Part shown: in pieces, positions 1-15,200 of the stretch
Layout of the letters: every line of letters starts with the position of its first letter
How positions within the stretch are numbered: the stretch's first letter is position 1
DNA from: Portunus trituberculatus
Lineage: Eukaryota > Arthropoda > Malacostraca > Decapoda > Portunidae
NCBI RefSeq assembly: GCF_017591435.1
Contig: NC_059295.1
Span: forward strand, 37,519,039 to 37,583,038
Reading direction: 5' to 3'
DNA: 64,000 nucleotides
Made by a program: the position numbers and the translations under genes
Notes under the pieces: model-generated
Told to the model about the DNA's origin: nothing
The model's database searches: none
Seen by the model: the letters and a program-made list of their open reading frames with translations, nothing else

Positions 1-190
<190 letters not shown>

Positions 191-561
191 ACCTACGACC
201 GTCGGGAACGTCGTAGTAAAAAAAAAAAACCTGCATAAATCTTTGAGCAATCATTCAATTATTATGTCTTGAGGAATGCTACCGCGCCGGTAATATGTTT
301 GCAATGAACAATATGACATCAGCAAGTACACCAGTCACAGAACATTGCATCTCAGAAGCAAGAATTATCATGCAGTTTCTTTCTAACAAATTATGTTCTG
401 CATTTAAGAAAGGAGTGGATGATAATTTCATAAGTAAGTTATCCCATAGAATCTATTTTCGTATAGCACTTCGTCAATAAATCGTACGTATTTAAATAAT
501 ATTCACTCTTAACTAAGAATAGAAAAAGAAAAAAATATTGCTTCCTCGTTAATAGTAAATA
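191..561. other. AT-rich non-coding stretch
   Basis: No supported gene or recognisable element. Short open frames lack splice context and similarity. It precedes the candidate 5' end of the jouberin gene. Confidence 0.6.
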
Positions 562-634
562 TTTATAAGTAGCCTCACTTCTCCAGTGTAGCGTTCGGCG
601 TTCCAATTCCATTCATTCCATCAGTGAGTCACAG
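562..634 (+). promoter_or_regulatory. Candidate promoter and non-coding first exon of jouberin
   Basis: A TATAAG motif (564-569) lies 5' of an initiator-like CTCCAGTG (581-588), and a strong donor, CACAG followed by GTGAGA, sits at 634/635. This would give a short untranslated first exon spliced to the ATG exon at about 3456. The TATA to initiator spacing (about 21 bases) is shorter than the usual 30, so the start site could be elsewhere. Inference only. Confidence 0.25.
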
Positions 635-3096
635 GTGAGAAGGGGGAGTTGTGGCGCTGCTCAGTCCAGGTGGCTGGCAGGTGCTGGCGTTACTCACACT
701 CTTGCAACCTTGTGTTACTGACTTAAAATCATGTCACCTAGTGCTACATGCAAACTTCAAGAGACATATGCTCCTCCTGACAGTAAGAGAAAGGAAGGCA
801 GACGCCAGCAATGCCTCACACTTGGTTAGTGTGAGGAGAGAGGCAGGCAGGTGGTCAGCAACAAGAGGACCCGTGTCAAGGTGGGTGAAGGGATTACCCA
901 TGAAATTTGCAAACTCAGTTAGTTTAAACAACCTAACCAAATCCCCATAGGAAACCACGAGTGTTATTGATGTTAATCGTCGGTGGCTCTGCAGGACTTG
1001 AAAGTGTGTAGGGATAAACCATTCACTACAGTTGCAGGTTGTGTTGTTGGGAGTGGCCTGAGGTGTATTTCATTGAATTGGTAGTGAGAGTATTGGGATT
1101 TGTGAATGCATACATACTGGACACTTCTTTCCCTCATCTCTGTACGTGTGTGTGTGTGTGCTTTCAGTGGTTGTATCAGTCACATTCACTGTTAATCACT
1201 GCTGCATGTTGTAGCACCAAGTTGCAGCTTTGTGACCTTGCCACACCATGAATTTCAAAAATACAAAGTCATAAGTTGTAAATGTTTTGAAAAAGTCAGA
1301 CTAAGCAAAGTCACACTGCAATTTTTCTGCGACTTTTACCATGACTTTGAACAGGAACAAAGACGACTTTGTTTAAAAAAATTGCCACAATTAGAAGATG
1401 GGCCAGGAGGACATGGATGAGGAGGAGAAGAAGGATGATATGTAGATATTAGTTTAGACTTTTAACTAAAAAAAGGTAATAATGTGTTTCTGTGACTTAA
1501 AAAAGCATGTTTCTAGTAAGATTAAAGTCACACCCAGCTCTCCTGTTGATAGGGAACATGTAGAGATACCCACAGAAGACAAAATATAAGTAGTATATGT
1601 ATATGCTAATGATGTACCAGATACTAAATTTCAGAGCTCTGTGGAGGAGAGTAGAGGAAAAAATGATGAATAGTAAAAGACAAAATAAAAGAAGCAAGAA
1701 AAGTAATCGTATATATTTTAGGAGTTTACAAGTTGAAGGAATGGGGTGCACTGGGATTCAAGAAGATGGAGGGAATAGAAGTGGAAAGTGGGTGGATAAG
1801 GGAAGAACAAAAATTTAATATGGCACAATAAAGATAATGCTTATTTCCCACTATTTTCTCTCTCCCTCACTCTCTCTTCACTCTTCTCTATTTTCCATAT
1901 TGTCACCATCTTCCTTCTATCTACTTTCACTTCCATCTGATGTGCTCCTCTTCCCATTGCTAAATCCATTCTTCATTTCTCTTTCTACTCTAATATGTAC
2001 CTTCCTTTCTTCCCTTCCTCCCTGTTATTTTTGTCCTCTTATCTCTCTCGAAATAAAGCATTCACTCTCCATTCTTTCTTTGCTCTCAATCTCAGTCAGT
2101 CATATTCTACTTTGCAACCATCAGGATCATTCTTTTTCACTCACTCTCACACTTTATAGGCATCTTTTTTCAGTTTCTCTAAGGGCTTAGCTATATTCTA
2201 AGGTCTTGTAAGCTCTACCCACTGGAGAACTAAAAAACAAACCAGCATAGTTGTTTGGCATGCTGCCCAAGGAAAAAGTCTTAAAGAGATCATTAGCAAT
2301 ATGTCCCTCACAGAGACTGCAGCAGTATTAACCACTCATTTCTAGAAGTTTATCTTATTTAGAAGTGAATAACTTGTCTTCCTAGTCTTGTGATATTGTC
2401 TGTTGAATAATCATACAGAGTATGTTTAATTTCTTAGTTGTCTTTATTTCCATGGTTCTCTAGGCAAACTGCAAGCAGTATTATAACTAGATATGTTCTA
2501 TTATTATCGATTATGGAGTAAGAGAAACTGTGATATAGGGGACCATGTCTAGCAGCTGTCCAGGTCACAGGTCATTTACAGAGGCCAGAGTGAGGTACCT
2601 TTTACTGCTCTTCAGATTCTGCATGTTAAGGCAACATTCTATCCTGTGTATCACTTCTTCAGATCTGTCTTACTTCACCATATGTACAAATACAAGCCAC
2701 TCTGCAGAGTATTTTAGCATAAATTTATTGTAGTAATCTTGACCTCACACTGCATCATGGCATTGCACTAGAACATAACAATGTGTTGGAAGTCATGGGC
2801 AAAGAGAGGAAGACCATTCAGACATCTTTACCTGCCCTGCCAGAATGCCACACAGCACTAGATGGTTTGATTGTTCTTTACTTATTGTAAGCAAATGTTG
2901 CTATTTACTTCATTTGAATTAGTTTTCGCTACACAGTTTTAATAATAATTGGCACCCATTATTGACTAGCATGCTGTGGGCTCAAGATTTTATTGAAAAC
3001 AATACCCATATGTTGGTTTGTTTTCACTTAACATGTTTCTGTCACCACCACAAGTGGTTGTATCTGTTGTTCTGCCTCACTGCCTGCCTATTTCTG

Positions 3097-3168
<72 letters not shown>

Positions 3169-3455
3169 AATAAAAATCATGATGTTCCAAAACCCCGAAT
3201 GTTTTAAGAATTATTAGTATTAAACTCAGATGGAGACACTATTTCAGTATTAACACACATCCAAATCTTGTTCGTTTACTAAACGTGAATCCTTATTATT
3301 ATTCCAGTCTTCATACTAATCTACCCAACCCAACCCTGTGAATCTCCACACAACCCTTGCACATTATGCTGCCTGGATCCTTTTGAAAAACCTACTTCAG
3401 AAATCAGAAAGGCAACACCAGTTTTCTTATAGATTTATGTTCTACTATCATACAG
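635..3455 (+). other. Probable intron 1 / 5' flank of jouberin
   Basis: About 2.8 kb with no open frame I can support and no recognisable transposon protein. It holds a pyrimidine-rich stretch (about 1840-2170) and a long CT microsatellite at its 3' part. A branch/pyrimidine region ending in ATACAG at 3455 is a plausible acceptor for the ATG exon. Confidence 0.4.
3099..3167. repeat. (CT)n microsatellite
   Basis: Uninterrupted TC dinucleotides for about 68 bases. Confidence 0.97.
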
Positions 3456-3496
3456 TATACCAGTAACAGTAGGTAGTGACTGTAAATGCCCCACAG

Positions 3497-3640
3497 ATGG
3501 CAGTAGATGATGAGGAACCACTGACACACAAGGACCAGAGTGAGGGGCAAAATGAGGTGAGGCAGTCTGGAGGACCAGCCAGCATAGAGACCATATTGAC
3601 ATCAGCTTTGCACAAACGTGCTGCCAAGAAACTTGGAAAG
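3497..3640 (+). CDS. AHI1: Jouberin exon 1 of the coding region (aa 1-48)
   Basis: Begins with ATG at 3497 just after CCCACAG; an acceptor at 3455 or 3496 is possible, and TAG at 3470-3472 closes the frame upstream. It encodes an acidic, polar start (MAVDDEEP) and ends in KRAAKKLGK at a GTACCT donor. The length is 48 whole codons, so the exon ends in phase 0. No domain is recognisable here, as expected for the poorly conserved N-terminus. Confidence 0.75.
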
Positions 3641-6600
3641 GTACCTCATTGCCTCTATTCTTAAATATCTCATATTCATTAATCATAGTTAAATTATGAA
3701 TAAATCTGTGAAGTTATTTGGGATAAAATGGTAAAGGACAAGATTATAAGACCTCAGCAGTGCACAGATAATAATGAAGTAATAATATTAACTGTACTGA
3801 ACATTCACATATTTATTTAGGGCCCAGTTTCAGCATGTGACATGTTAATATCTTGCCTAAATGTCATGATACAAAATATTTCAAATACTACTCTCTCCTT
3901 ACCTCAAGAAACTTAAATTATGTGTTTGTAGTCATGGCTGTGAAGACTGAGGGATATTGTAAAATAGAATCTTGGACTGCACTGGTGATTTAAAAAAAAA
4001 AAGTTATATGATTTTATGAAATATTAATGCAGAAACTGATATATCATAAGAATTGTATATAAATGAAATCCTTGTATTGTATTTTTTCAGAAATTAGGTA
4101 AAAGCAAGAAAAGTCATTTAGATTCTAAAGAGGAGCATCATGAGGGCAACACCAACAAGTAAGTGTCTCATATTCTCCTGTCTTTATGAAATTTACCCAC
4201 TGATTTGTCAGCATAGTGCTACTTTTGTATGTAGAGATTATGTTCTTAATGATTTGTTCTTTAAATTTTCATCCTTTTAATTTCTTCAACTTTTTGCAAG
4301 GTTCAGATTTGCTTAGTGTTTATTCAGTATGTGATTTTGTCTTTGCTGCCTCAATATCTTCTCTTATCTCCACATTTGAAGATAGTGCACCCACTTTTTT
4401 GTGGGGGAGAGACATATATGGTACCTCACATCATATATATTTCATTATATAAATACAGGCAAATTTTTCAAAATTACTCAATGTAAATGCAGAATGTTGC
4501 AAAAGAATAATGACACACCATATAATGTATGTAGGGTTTAGGAAAGATGTGTTGCATTATTAATCATTTGTGTTTGGGTAAAGAACACTTGTGCTGTTTT
4601 ACCACAGGAAGAAGAAAAAGAGCAAGACAGTTAAGGGAACTGAAATACATGAGAATCTGGAGCTTAAAGGAAGTGAGTACAGTGAGGAAAGTAAGAAGAA
4701 AGAAGAGATCATCACAGAGCATTTTGGGGAAAATGTAGCAGAAGATGGGAGGAAAAAAGTAAGAATGGTTATTGTAATTCTTGACCATAAAGACTTATTT
4801 ACACAATACTTTATTTGTGTATGCACTTAACTTGCAACACACCTTAGTCAGGGGTATTGGTCTTCATCCCACTAGTGCTGGCCTGTATCCACACACCTTA
4901 CAGTGCCTGAGTTGCAGTTCATTTTTTTGATCGCATCAGTGTTGCTGCAATCATGCCCCAAGTGTGGCAGTTACATAGAAACAATTTATATCTCTTGTAA
5001 ATACACATTGAATAAGTCTTCTGAAAACAGAATGGCTGAATAGGCTGCCCTAATAGAACTGTCTTAAATATTGAAGGAGGGGATGGCAGACATTACCATT
5101 CTTGACATGTAAAGAAAACTTTATACAGTTATGTCTTGGTCATTGGTCTCATGAGTTTAGGGATCAGAAACTAATCTTTGTACACTTCCTTCTTGTGTAA
5201 GGAAATTGACATGATGCATGATAACTTGTGTGGCACAAACCTCAGACATCTTGACATTTGGGCAAAACCCAAGACTTATCATCACCTGGTGCCCTACAGG
5301 AAGTGTTGTGTAATGTAAACAAGATAAGATTGGCTTATAAGTTGAGATGCCTACAACAAACTTAATATCAAGGATATAGTCTTGAGTTATGATGAAGTTA
5401 TCTCTTAAATGATATTTTGTGGATCTCTCCCTATCCTCTTTCTCAATCTCCAGTACCAAACCTAAAGAACATGTTAACATGCTGAGAAATATGATGATGT
5501 TCTTAATCTTTCACAAAATTTCAGAAGGTTTCATCCATACATGATCACAGGTGATGGCCTTATTACAAGATTTACAATTTGATCCTTTTCAGAAGCTCCT
5601 TACTAATGTTGTATTGTCATGACTTCTGTATGGATTTCACTGTCCTTTCAGATGACACTGAAGTTCATTGTTTGATGGAGAAATTCTGTAATCCTTGATT
5701 TCAGGTGAATTAATGTGTATTAAGTGAGTACAGTGTGACTAGGGAACTTTTACTTCAAAGGACATTGATGATTGTATTATAATACATTACTCCAGCCTTG
5801 CTTGCTGTAGAGTACTTATATAGATATCTGTGCTCTGCCTAAACTTTTAGAGCTAACAAGACTAAGAGTGTGAGTGATGCATGTGTGAATATTTGTTGCT
5901 TTGTCTGGGCATCCTATGTGTGATTGCTGGCCTGGTATAAATAGAAGTATCTGTAATCTCAAGCCATCTACTTGAAATGCATCAGTAAAATATAATAATA
6001 TATGCAGGATGAAGATGAAAGTGAAGGAGAGGAGCATGCCAAGGCAGTATCCAAGGCAGACGAAGAAGTGGCCTCCCCTACCAGGGCATACCTCAGGGCT
6101 GTGTCGGTGCCAAAGAAAAAAACATTGAGGAAACACAAGACCACTCAAGATAATGGTAATAATATACATGTATAAATCATCATCAATATCTTGTTAAACA
6201 TCCTTATTTTCTAGTTTGTGAGTCTTTCCCACTTTAAGTAGTCATTGATGATCTCTTCCCTGATGTTATCATTCTTTCATCTTTCTCTTAACAGTATCTT
6301 CAGGTCCTCCTTCAGATTTCAAATATACAGCCTCCTCCTTCTACCTCTCATTCACTGTGCCTCCTCTGCACATTGATCATTGAGGAGGCATAGATTGAGG
6401 AGAAATGGGGCTATCAGAAGAGAGTATTTGTAGTTTTGCATATTCACAGAATTTTTTCATAACCTAATCTAACTTATGGTTAGTTTTCAGAGACATTGCC
6501 ACTGGCTTATTTTTCAGCCCAAAGAGCTTGGTTGTTCTTTCAGTCATCATAAATTGCAGAAATCCTCGATATAATGAATTCCAATGCCATTGCGTTTGTC

Positions 6601-9600
6601 CCACTTCCCAATGTGGAAAACGGAATTGAGTCCCTTCAGGACACCGCCCTTAACCAATCTTCAACTACTTCGAGGATACCTACATTGGTCGTCCCCAACG
6701 TCACAATGGTCGCTGTAACCCTATGTTCCCTCATAGTATGTGAAACATGCATGGCCAAGTGGAGGAGGACCTTCCGCGAATGATCAACCACGTCGAGGGA
6801 TGGCATAAAAAAATTAACACTGCAATGGAAGTGTGCAACCCCACCATCTGCAAGTTTCTTGACATCATAATAAAGGAACAGAGACTAACAGATATCAAGC
6901 TCAACCAGGCCCAAGGTGGTCATGAAGCACCAAAGCAGCACCACGCCTAGCAGGATACATCATGACGTCTTGCCATGGTTATTCATGACTTCATAAACCG
7001 CCCTATCATTGACTTTCTCAGAGGAGTCGCTCACAATTTTCATCTGTGATGGATAAGAACTGAAATATGCAGTATTTTAGTATTTTATATTTTATTACTA
7101 AGATCAGAGTTTTAATAAAATATCATAGCAATCATGTAATAAAGATGTAATGCCTTTGTGTAATTAAGATTTAATGATAATCTTAATGTAACTTCCCTAT
7201 GATCCCTATGCTCATTACTTTTGATTTTTGTGTTAAAAGTAAAGAACATTTTAGCTTTTACTGTGGGTTTCTCTTACACGTATTGGATATTCCTGTGGGG
7301 GTAAAGGCCGGGGGGGAAATCACTTAGGGGGGTGAAGACCAGGGGGTAATTACCGGGGGGGCGGTAATCACCTAGACTTGTTGCCGACACCACTTCTTCA
7401 CTCAAACTGTTCCAAGTCTCAACACATCTTTGCGGGAAACTATATTTTTTAACATCTCTCGGACATCTTCCATTCCTCAGCTTTTTACTGTGCGATCTTG
7501 TGCTTCGAATGTCATATTCTTCTCTCAGGATCAGTTTCTCATTATCCACTTGGTCCATTCCATTGATCAATTTATAAACCTGCGTCAGATCCCTCTTTCC
7601 CTTCTCTGTCTCTCCTTATATGTCATCCCTTCAAATTCTGGAACCATTCTTGTAGCCATTTTTTGTAGTCTCTCCAACTTCCTTATGTGTTTCTTTTTAT
7701 GGTGTGTGTGTATTTACCTAATTGTAACATACGGGAAAAGAGCTATGCTCGTGTTGTCCCGTCTCCATATCTATTAATGTCCAGCTTTTTCTTAAAATCA
7801 TGAATATTCCTTGCGTTGACCACTTCCACGTCTAAACTATTCCATGCTTCCACCCTTCTATGAGGGAAGCTATATTTTTCACATCTCTCCTATAAGTGGC
7901 CATTTTAGTTTTTTCCCATGCCCTCTCGACATTCTTTCATTCCACATACACAGATCTTCCCTATCCATTTTTCCATGCCAATCATCACTCTGTATATTGC
8001 TATCAGGTCTCCCTTTCTCTTCTGTTTTCCAGGGTCGGAAGTTGCATTCTTTTCAGTCTGTCTTCATAAGTCAAATCTCTTAAGTCAGGCACCATTTTGT
8101 TGCAGCCCTCTGTACTTTCTCTAGTTTCCTTATGTGTTTCTTTAAGTTCGAGCCCACTGTATTGTTGCATATTCAAGCCTCGGTCTTATCATTGCAGTAA
8201 TTATTTTCTTCATCATTTCTTCATCTAAATATACGAACGCCACTCTTATGTTCCTCAATAAGTTCAATACTTCTCCAATTATTTTGTTTATATGTCTCTC
8301 TGGCGATAGGTCATTGGTAATTGTCACCCCAAGGTCTTTTTCTTCATGACTGGTTTTATGTCTTCATTTCCTATCTTGTACATACTCCTGATTCTTCTTT
8401 CACTCTTGCCAAACTCTATTTTCTTGCATTTTGTCGTGTTGAACTCCATTTGCCATGTACAGCTCCATTTCCATATTCTGTCCAAGTCTTCCTGGAGTAG
8501 TTCGCAATCTTTGTCACATCTCACTTTTCTTAACAATTTTGCATCGCCTGCAAATAGGCTCACATAACTGGACACCCCATCCACCATGTCATTTATGTAG
8601 ACCGCGAACATTACTGGTGCCAACACTGATCCCTGTGGAACTCCACTCTCCACCAAGCCCCATTCTGATGGTCTGTCCTTAATTATTGTTCTCATTTCTC
8701 TTCCTACCAAAAGTCTTCCATCCATTTTAGTAAACTGCCATGCACTCCTCCTACCATTTCAAGTTTCCAGATCAGTCTCCGTGTGGTACCTTATCAAAGG
8801 CCTTTTTAAATCCAGATATATTCCATCAGCCCAACCATCTCTTTCCTGTATTACATCTATCACCCTCGAATAGTAACATATCAGGTTTGTCGTGCATGAA
8901 CGCCCTTTTCTAAAACCAAATTGACACTCACAAAGTATGTCATTTTTCTCCAAGAAGTCTGTCCATCTATTCTTCACCACCCTCTCACACATCTTAGCTA
9001 CCACACTTGTAAGTGACACTGGTCTATAGTTCAATGGGTCTCTTTGTTACCTGATTTATAGATTGGGACAATGTTAGCTCTTTTCCAGTCTTGGGGCACT
9101 ACACCTTCCCTTAATGAGGCATCAATTACTTCACAAACTTTTTCTGCCAGTTGCTCCTGCATTCTCTTAAAATCCATCCTGATACCCCATCAGGTCCCAC
9201 AGCTTTTCTCACTTCTAAACTCCCCATCATATTCTTGATCTCCTCCACAGTTACTTGAAACTCCTTCATAATCCCTTTCTGTTCCATTACCAGTGGTTTG
9301 TCAAAAGCAGTCTCCTTTGTGAATACCTTCCGAAAGCATCCATTCATAGCCTCTGCCATTTCCTGGGATCTTCACTGCATACTCCATTTACTTCTAAACT
9401 TTCAATACTTTCTCTATTTTTGATGTTGTTGTTCACATGTCTGTAAAAAGCCTTGGTTGGTCTTTACATTTATCAATTATATCCTTTTCTTGTTTCTTTC
9501 TTTCTTCTCTTCTAATCAACACATATTCATTTCTTGCTCTTTTGTAACTTTCCCACTGCTTAATCCGTCTTTTCCTTCTCCACCTCTTCCATGCATCCTC

Positions 9601-11716
9601 TTTTCTTGTTCTAGCCTTTTCACATCTATCGTTAAACCAGTCCTGCTTTCCAACTTCTATGTTGTCTTATTGGTACAAATTTTTCTCACCTTCTTTGTAT
9701 ATTTTTATAAATTCCTTCCACTTTTCATTTGCTCCTTAGCACTCTTGAATTTCATCCAATTTGTCTCTTGAAAGAATTTCTTTAGGTTTCCAAAATCTGT
9801 CTTGGCATAATTCCATCTTCCCACTTTATATTCTTCATTTCTTCTAGATTTCTCTTCATCTATCACCTTGAACTCCAAAACTGCATGATCACTCTTTGCT
9901 AAAGGGCACTCCACCCTCATCTCCTCAATGACCATTGGCTCTGTACTAAAGACCAAGTCCAGTCTTGACGATGCTCCTCTCCTCCAAACCTAGTATCTTC
10001 TTTGACCCACTGAGTTAACACATTTTCCATTGCCAGTGTCAATAGTGTATTTCCCATGTTGTCTCTGATCCTTCCATTGACCAGTCCTCCCAACACACCT
10101 CTTTACAATTAAAATCTCCCATCATTATAGTTCGTTCACAGCCACCCAACATTTCTTCCAGACATGTTCCTGTATCACTTATCATTTCTTCATATTCCTG
10201 TACTGACCATGCATTTGTCTTAGGTGGTACGTACACCACTATGTAGTGCCTCTTTTTCCTTCATTAGTTTCTGCTCTGATCTTTAGCACTTCTGCCTTTC
10301 CCATACCTTCTTTCACTTGATCCACCTTTATATCTTTTTAACCAGCAACATCACTCCTCCTCCCATCTTACCTACTCTATTTCTTTTCCAAACATTATAT
10401 TTCCTTCTCCAACCATCATCAGGTCTTCTCCTCTCTCAGTTTTGTTTCAGTAAGACCCACAATATCTGGGTTCTTGTCCTCAAGTAATCGTTGAGTTCTA
10501 AAATCCCGATATCACTCCATTTATGTTGGAATACATTACATTCCGCTCATATGTAAGTTTCTTTAGTCCTTTCTTGCTGTACTTTTCTGGGTTATGAACC
10601 ACTTCCTCAGTCTCATATCCAAGATTCTCCAGAAAACTCTTTCTTCTCCTCTTCTGTCCTCTCTTCATTTTTTTTCAAAGCCTCCTTTCTCAACTCATTT
10701 AACATTTCTCTTTCCTTTTCACCGAGATCTCTTCTCAACCAAATCTTCCTTGTTGTTTCCTGCTGGGCTAGCCTCCATGACTTCTCCACCAATTCATCTA
10801 CATCCTTTTGTGACTTAAGTTTGATTCTTATTGGCCTCATACCTTCTCTTGTGAACTTTCCAATTCTATGGAAGTCCTCTATTTCTTGTACTAGGTCTTT
10901 TCCTCCTCCTGCACCACATTAATGATATTATTTATCACCTTTTTATGTTTTTCTCTCTCCATTTTACTCGGTGTCTTATCCTCCTCCACACCAAATATCA
11001 CCACACATCTCTTTTTGTCTACAGTTTCCCTCACCAATGTCTCATTTGATTTAATAACCTTCACCACTTTCTCAGCAATCTTCTCTTCTATGATCTGTTG
11101 ATCTATAATTTCAGCAAGGCCCAAAGTTTTCTCCCAGACTCTTTGATTTCCTTTTCCAGACTTGCAACTTTGTAATTTACCTCCTTTCTTTCCACTTCCT
11201 GACTTTTTTCCATTCAGCCTGCTTCTCCATCACTTTTCCTAGAGATTCTCCACATTTTTCGCAATTCACTTTAATTAGCTTAACTTCCTCTTTCAGTGCT
11301 TCATTTTCCTTCTTCATATCGGCACACTCTTTCATTACATTGTCATAACTCGTTTCCAGGCCCCCATACTTTTCAAACAGTTTTTCAATTTTACCTTCCA
11401 ACTCCAGAATTTTCTTCACATAAGCGCTCTTCTCCATTATTCCTTGAAATCCTGTGAAGTCTGATTCATCTTTCGAGTTCACGGCCGCCATGTTGCGCAG
11501 ATGTAAACAAACCAGCTGATGGCTCAAACGCAGGCTACAGTTTATATTTACCTTCCTGGACATTATTTTGCTAATCAACAGTTTACATGACTATATGGAG
11601 ACGGGACAAACATTACCAGCTCCTTTCCCACCTTGGTTACTCTTAGGCAATGGTAACTGTAGAATTAGAGATGATTGCTCTGGAGCTCAGCGACCACATC
11701 CGCCATCGACAATGTC

Positions 11717-11768
<52 letters not shown>

Positions 11769-12159
11769 TTACCTAGTTGTAGTTTTACAGGGCCTGGGCT
11801 TTATGCTCGTGTGGCCCCGTCTCCATATCTACACTTATCTATTTCATTTAAACTGTTCCAAGTCTCAATACATCTTTGCAGGAAACTATATTTTTTAACA
11901 TCTCTCAGACATCTTCCTTTTCTTAGCTTTTTACTATGCGATCTTGTGCTTCGAATGTCATATTCTTCTCTCAGGATCAGTTTCTCATTATCCACTTGGT
12001 CCATTCCATTGATCAATTTATAAACCAGTATCAGATCCCTCTTTCCCTTCTCTGTTCCAGGGATGGTAGATCCATAGCCTTTAGTCTCTCCACATATGTC
12101 ATCCCTTCAAATTCTGGAACCATTCTTGTAGCCATTTTTTGTAGTCTCTCCAACTTCCT

Positions 12160-12236
<77 letters not shown>

Positions 12237-15200
12237 TCACCTAGTTGTAATTTTACAGGGCCTGGGTATCATACTCGTGTGGCCCCGTCTCCATATCTAC
12301 ACACATCCAACTTTCCTTTAAAACTATGCACACTCCTCGCTGACACCACCTCCTCACTCAAACCATTCCACACCTCCACACATCTTTGTGGGAAACTATA
12401 TTTCTTCACATCCTTCAAGCATATTCCTTGGCTATCTTTTTACTATGCGATCTTGTAGTTCTATTTAAGTTTTCCTCTCTCAACATCATTTGCTCATTAT
12501 CCACTTCATCCAGTCCATTCAACAGTTTATAAACCTGTATTAAATCTCCTCTTTCTCTTCTTTGTTCCAAGGTAAGCAAATTCATTTCTTTTAATCTCTC
12601 CTCATAGGTCATTTCTGCCAATTCCGGAACCATTTTTGTTGCCATTCTCTGCAATCTCTCCAACTTCCTTATATGCTTCTTTTATAAGGGGACCAAACCA
12701 CTCCAGCATATTCCAATCTTGGTCTAATTACCATACTAATTAATTTCTTCATCATATCTTTATCCATATAATGGAAGGCTAATCCAATATTTTTATCAAA
12801 TTATACGTTTCTCCAAACATCTTATCAATATGAGCCTCAAACTGCCCATGGTCTTGTATTATCACTCCCAAATCCTTTTCCTTTTCCACCTTTTTCAACA
12901 CTACTTCTTCACCCATCTTATATGACCCTCTTGGCCGTCTTCCACTCTTCCCATCTCCATCACATGACTTTTGCTCAGATTAAATTCCATTTGCCACCTC
13001 TTGCTCCACTCCCAAATCTTATCCAGATCTGCCTGTAAAATTTCACAATCTTCTTCACTCTTCACACACCTACACAACTTCGCATCATCCGCAAACAAAT
13101 TAATATAACTGTTTACTCCTCTGGCATGTCATTAATATATACAAGGAAAAGTATTGGTGCCAGCACTGAGCCTTGTGGGACTCCACTCTCCACCACCAAC
13201 CAGTCCGACTTTGCATCCCTTATTACCGTTCTCATCTCCTCCATCTCAAGTAGTTTTCCATCCACTTTAACACTTTTCCTTTCAGTCCTCCATAAATCTC
13301 TAATTTCCATAACAGTCTCATGTGAGGTACCTTGTCAAAAGCTTTCTTTAAATCCAAATATACACAGTCCATCCATCCTCTCTCTCTTGTATTTTGTCAA
13401 CCACTCTTGAATAAAAGCTCAGTAGATTTGTTACACATGACCTCCCTTTCCTAAAGCCAAATTGATGATCCGATAATAACTTATGATCCTCCAGGAACCG
13501 TATCCAATATTTCTTTATCACCCTCTCACAAATCTTACCGACCACACTTGTTAGAGACACAGGTCTATAGTTAAGAGGCTCTTCCTTACTGCCTCCCTTA
13601 TAAATGGGCACCACTTCAGCTCTTTTCCACTCTACTGGTACTTCCCTGTTTCTAATGAACACCTTATAATATCATATAATGGATCAATCAATTCTTCTCT
13701 ACACTCCTTCAATAATTTTCCTGAAACTTCATCTGGTCCCATCGCTTTATCATCTTTAAGTTCCTCCAACATTTTATATAACTCCTTTTAGGTATCTTAA
13801 TGTCATCCATGTGCACATTTCCTTGTACATTCTGAGGCTTTACAAACATTGTTTCTTTAGTAAATACTTGCTGAAACCTATTATTTAGCAATTCCGCTAT
13901 ATTCTTAGGGTCATCTACTATCCCTTGCTCTCCTTTTAATCTTTCAATGGACTCTCTTTTTTAAGTTTACCATTTATGAACCTGTAAAACAATTTTGGAT
14001 GTTCCTTACTCTTGTCTACAATATCTTTTCAAATTTTCTTTCTTCCTCCTCCTTACCCTCACATACTCATTTCTCGCCACTCTATAATTCTCCTTATTTA
14101 GTATATTCCTGCTCTTTTCCATCTTTTCCAAGCCACATCTCTTTTCCTTAGCCTTAACACAAGTTGCATTAAACCAATCCTTTCTTCCTTCCTCTCTCGG
14201 TTTATACTTTGGTACAAATTTCATAACTCCTTCTTTATAATATTTCATAAAAATCTCATATTTTTTTGCACTTCTCTGATTTGTAACATCTCCTCCCAAT
14301 CTAATTTTCTGAAATAATTTTTCAAACTTTCTGTGTCCATCTTTCTATAATTCAATCTACCACTCCTGTATGTCTCGTCCTTCCTTCGCTGTGTTGTTGC
14401 TATCTGCATTTCCATAACCACATGATCACTCTTTCCCAAAGGACATTTGTATTGTATATCTCCACATAGGTACACTTCTCTTGTTAACACCAAATCCAGT
14501 CTAGCCGGTTCATCATCTCCTCTATATCTAGTATTTTCCTTCACCCTCTGTTCCATCATATTTTCCATCATTAGATTAAGAAATCTCTCTCCCATGCTTC
14601 CTCTCCAACACCACTTACTAGATTTTCCCAATCCACCTCCTTACAATTAAAATCTCCTACTAGTATCACCTTTCTTTTCCAGATAATACACTTTCCAAAC
14701 TCTGTAAAGTATCCTTGATCATATTGTCGTATTCCTTAATGTCCAAGAATTTGTTTTAGGAGGTACATAGGTCACCATGATTATTAATTCTTTTCCATCA
14801 CTTTTTATCCTTATGCTTATCACTTCTGCGTTGTTCTTCCCATACCAAACCTTATCCACATTTATTTATTTCTTCGTCATAATCATAACTCCTCCTCCAC
14901 CTTTACTCTCTATCCTTTCTCCATATATTATATTTATTATCCAAATTTATCTTTGTTTTTCATGCAATTTTGTCTCAGTCAAACACACTATATCAGGCTT
15001 CTCCACCATCATATAGTCTTGCAATTCCAATCTACTTGACAGTATCCCATCTATATTAGTATACATTACGGTCCACCCACTGCTCCTCTAGGGGTTCCTC
15101 CGCATTCCTTCTTTCCACATACCACTTTCTGACTCTCTCTCCTATAACTCTCCAAAAACTTTTCTTTTCCTCCTCAGACCGCTCATCATTTTTCCTTCTC

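Larger units (their letters stand above)
7712..11718 (-). mobile_element. LINE copy B, near full length
   Basis: About 4.0 kb on the - strand with an ORF1 coiled-coil region (11578-10600), endonuclease (about 10240-9700), reverse transcriptase (9360-8324) and C-terminal region to about 7800. The 3' UTR carries the family signature, seen on the + strand as TATTTACCTA with a CCCGTCTCCATATCTA block. The two-ORF layout with an APE-type endonuclease and short simple-repeat tail fits the CR1/L2-Jockey group; the exact clade needs a tree. The 5' end abuts the AC tail of copy C. Many frameshifts and stops. Confidence 0.88.

Noticed and set aside
1837..2190. 117-codon open frame rich in Ser, Leu and Phe
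   Set aside because: Pyrimidine-biased low-complexity sequence; no domain, no exon signals, and it lies in the probable first intron of jouberin.
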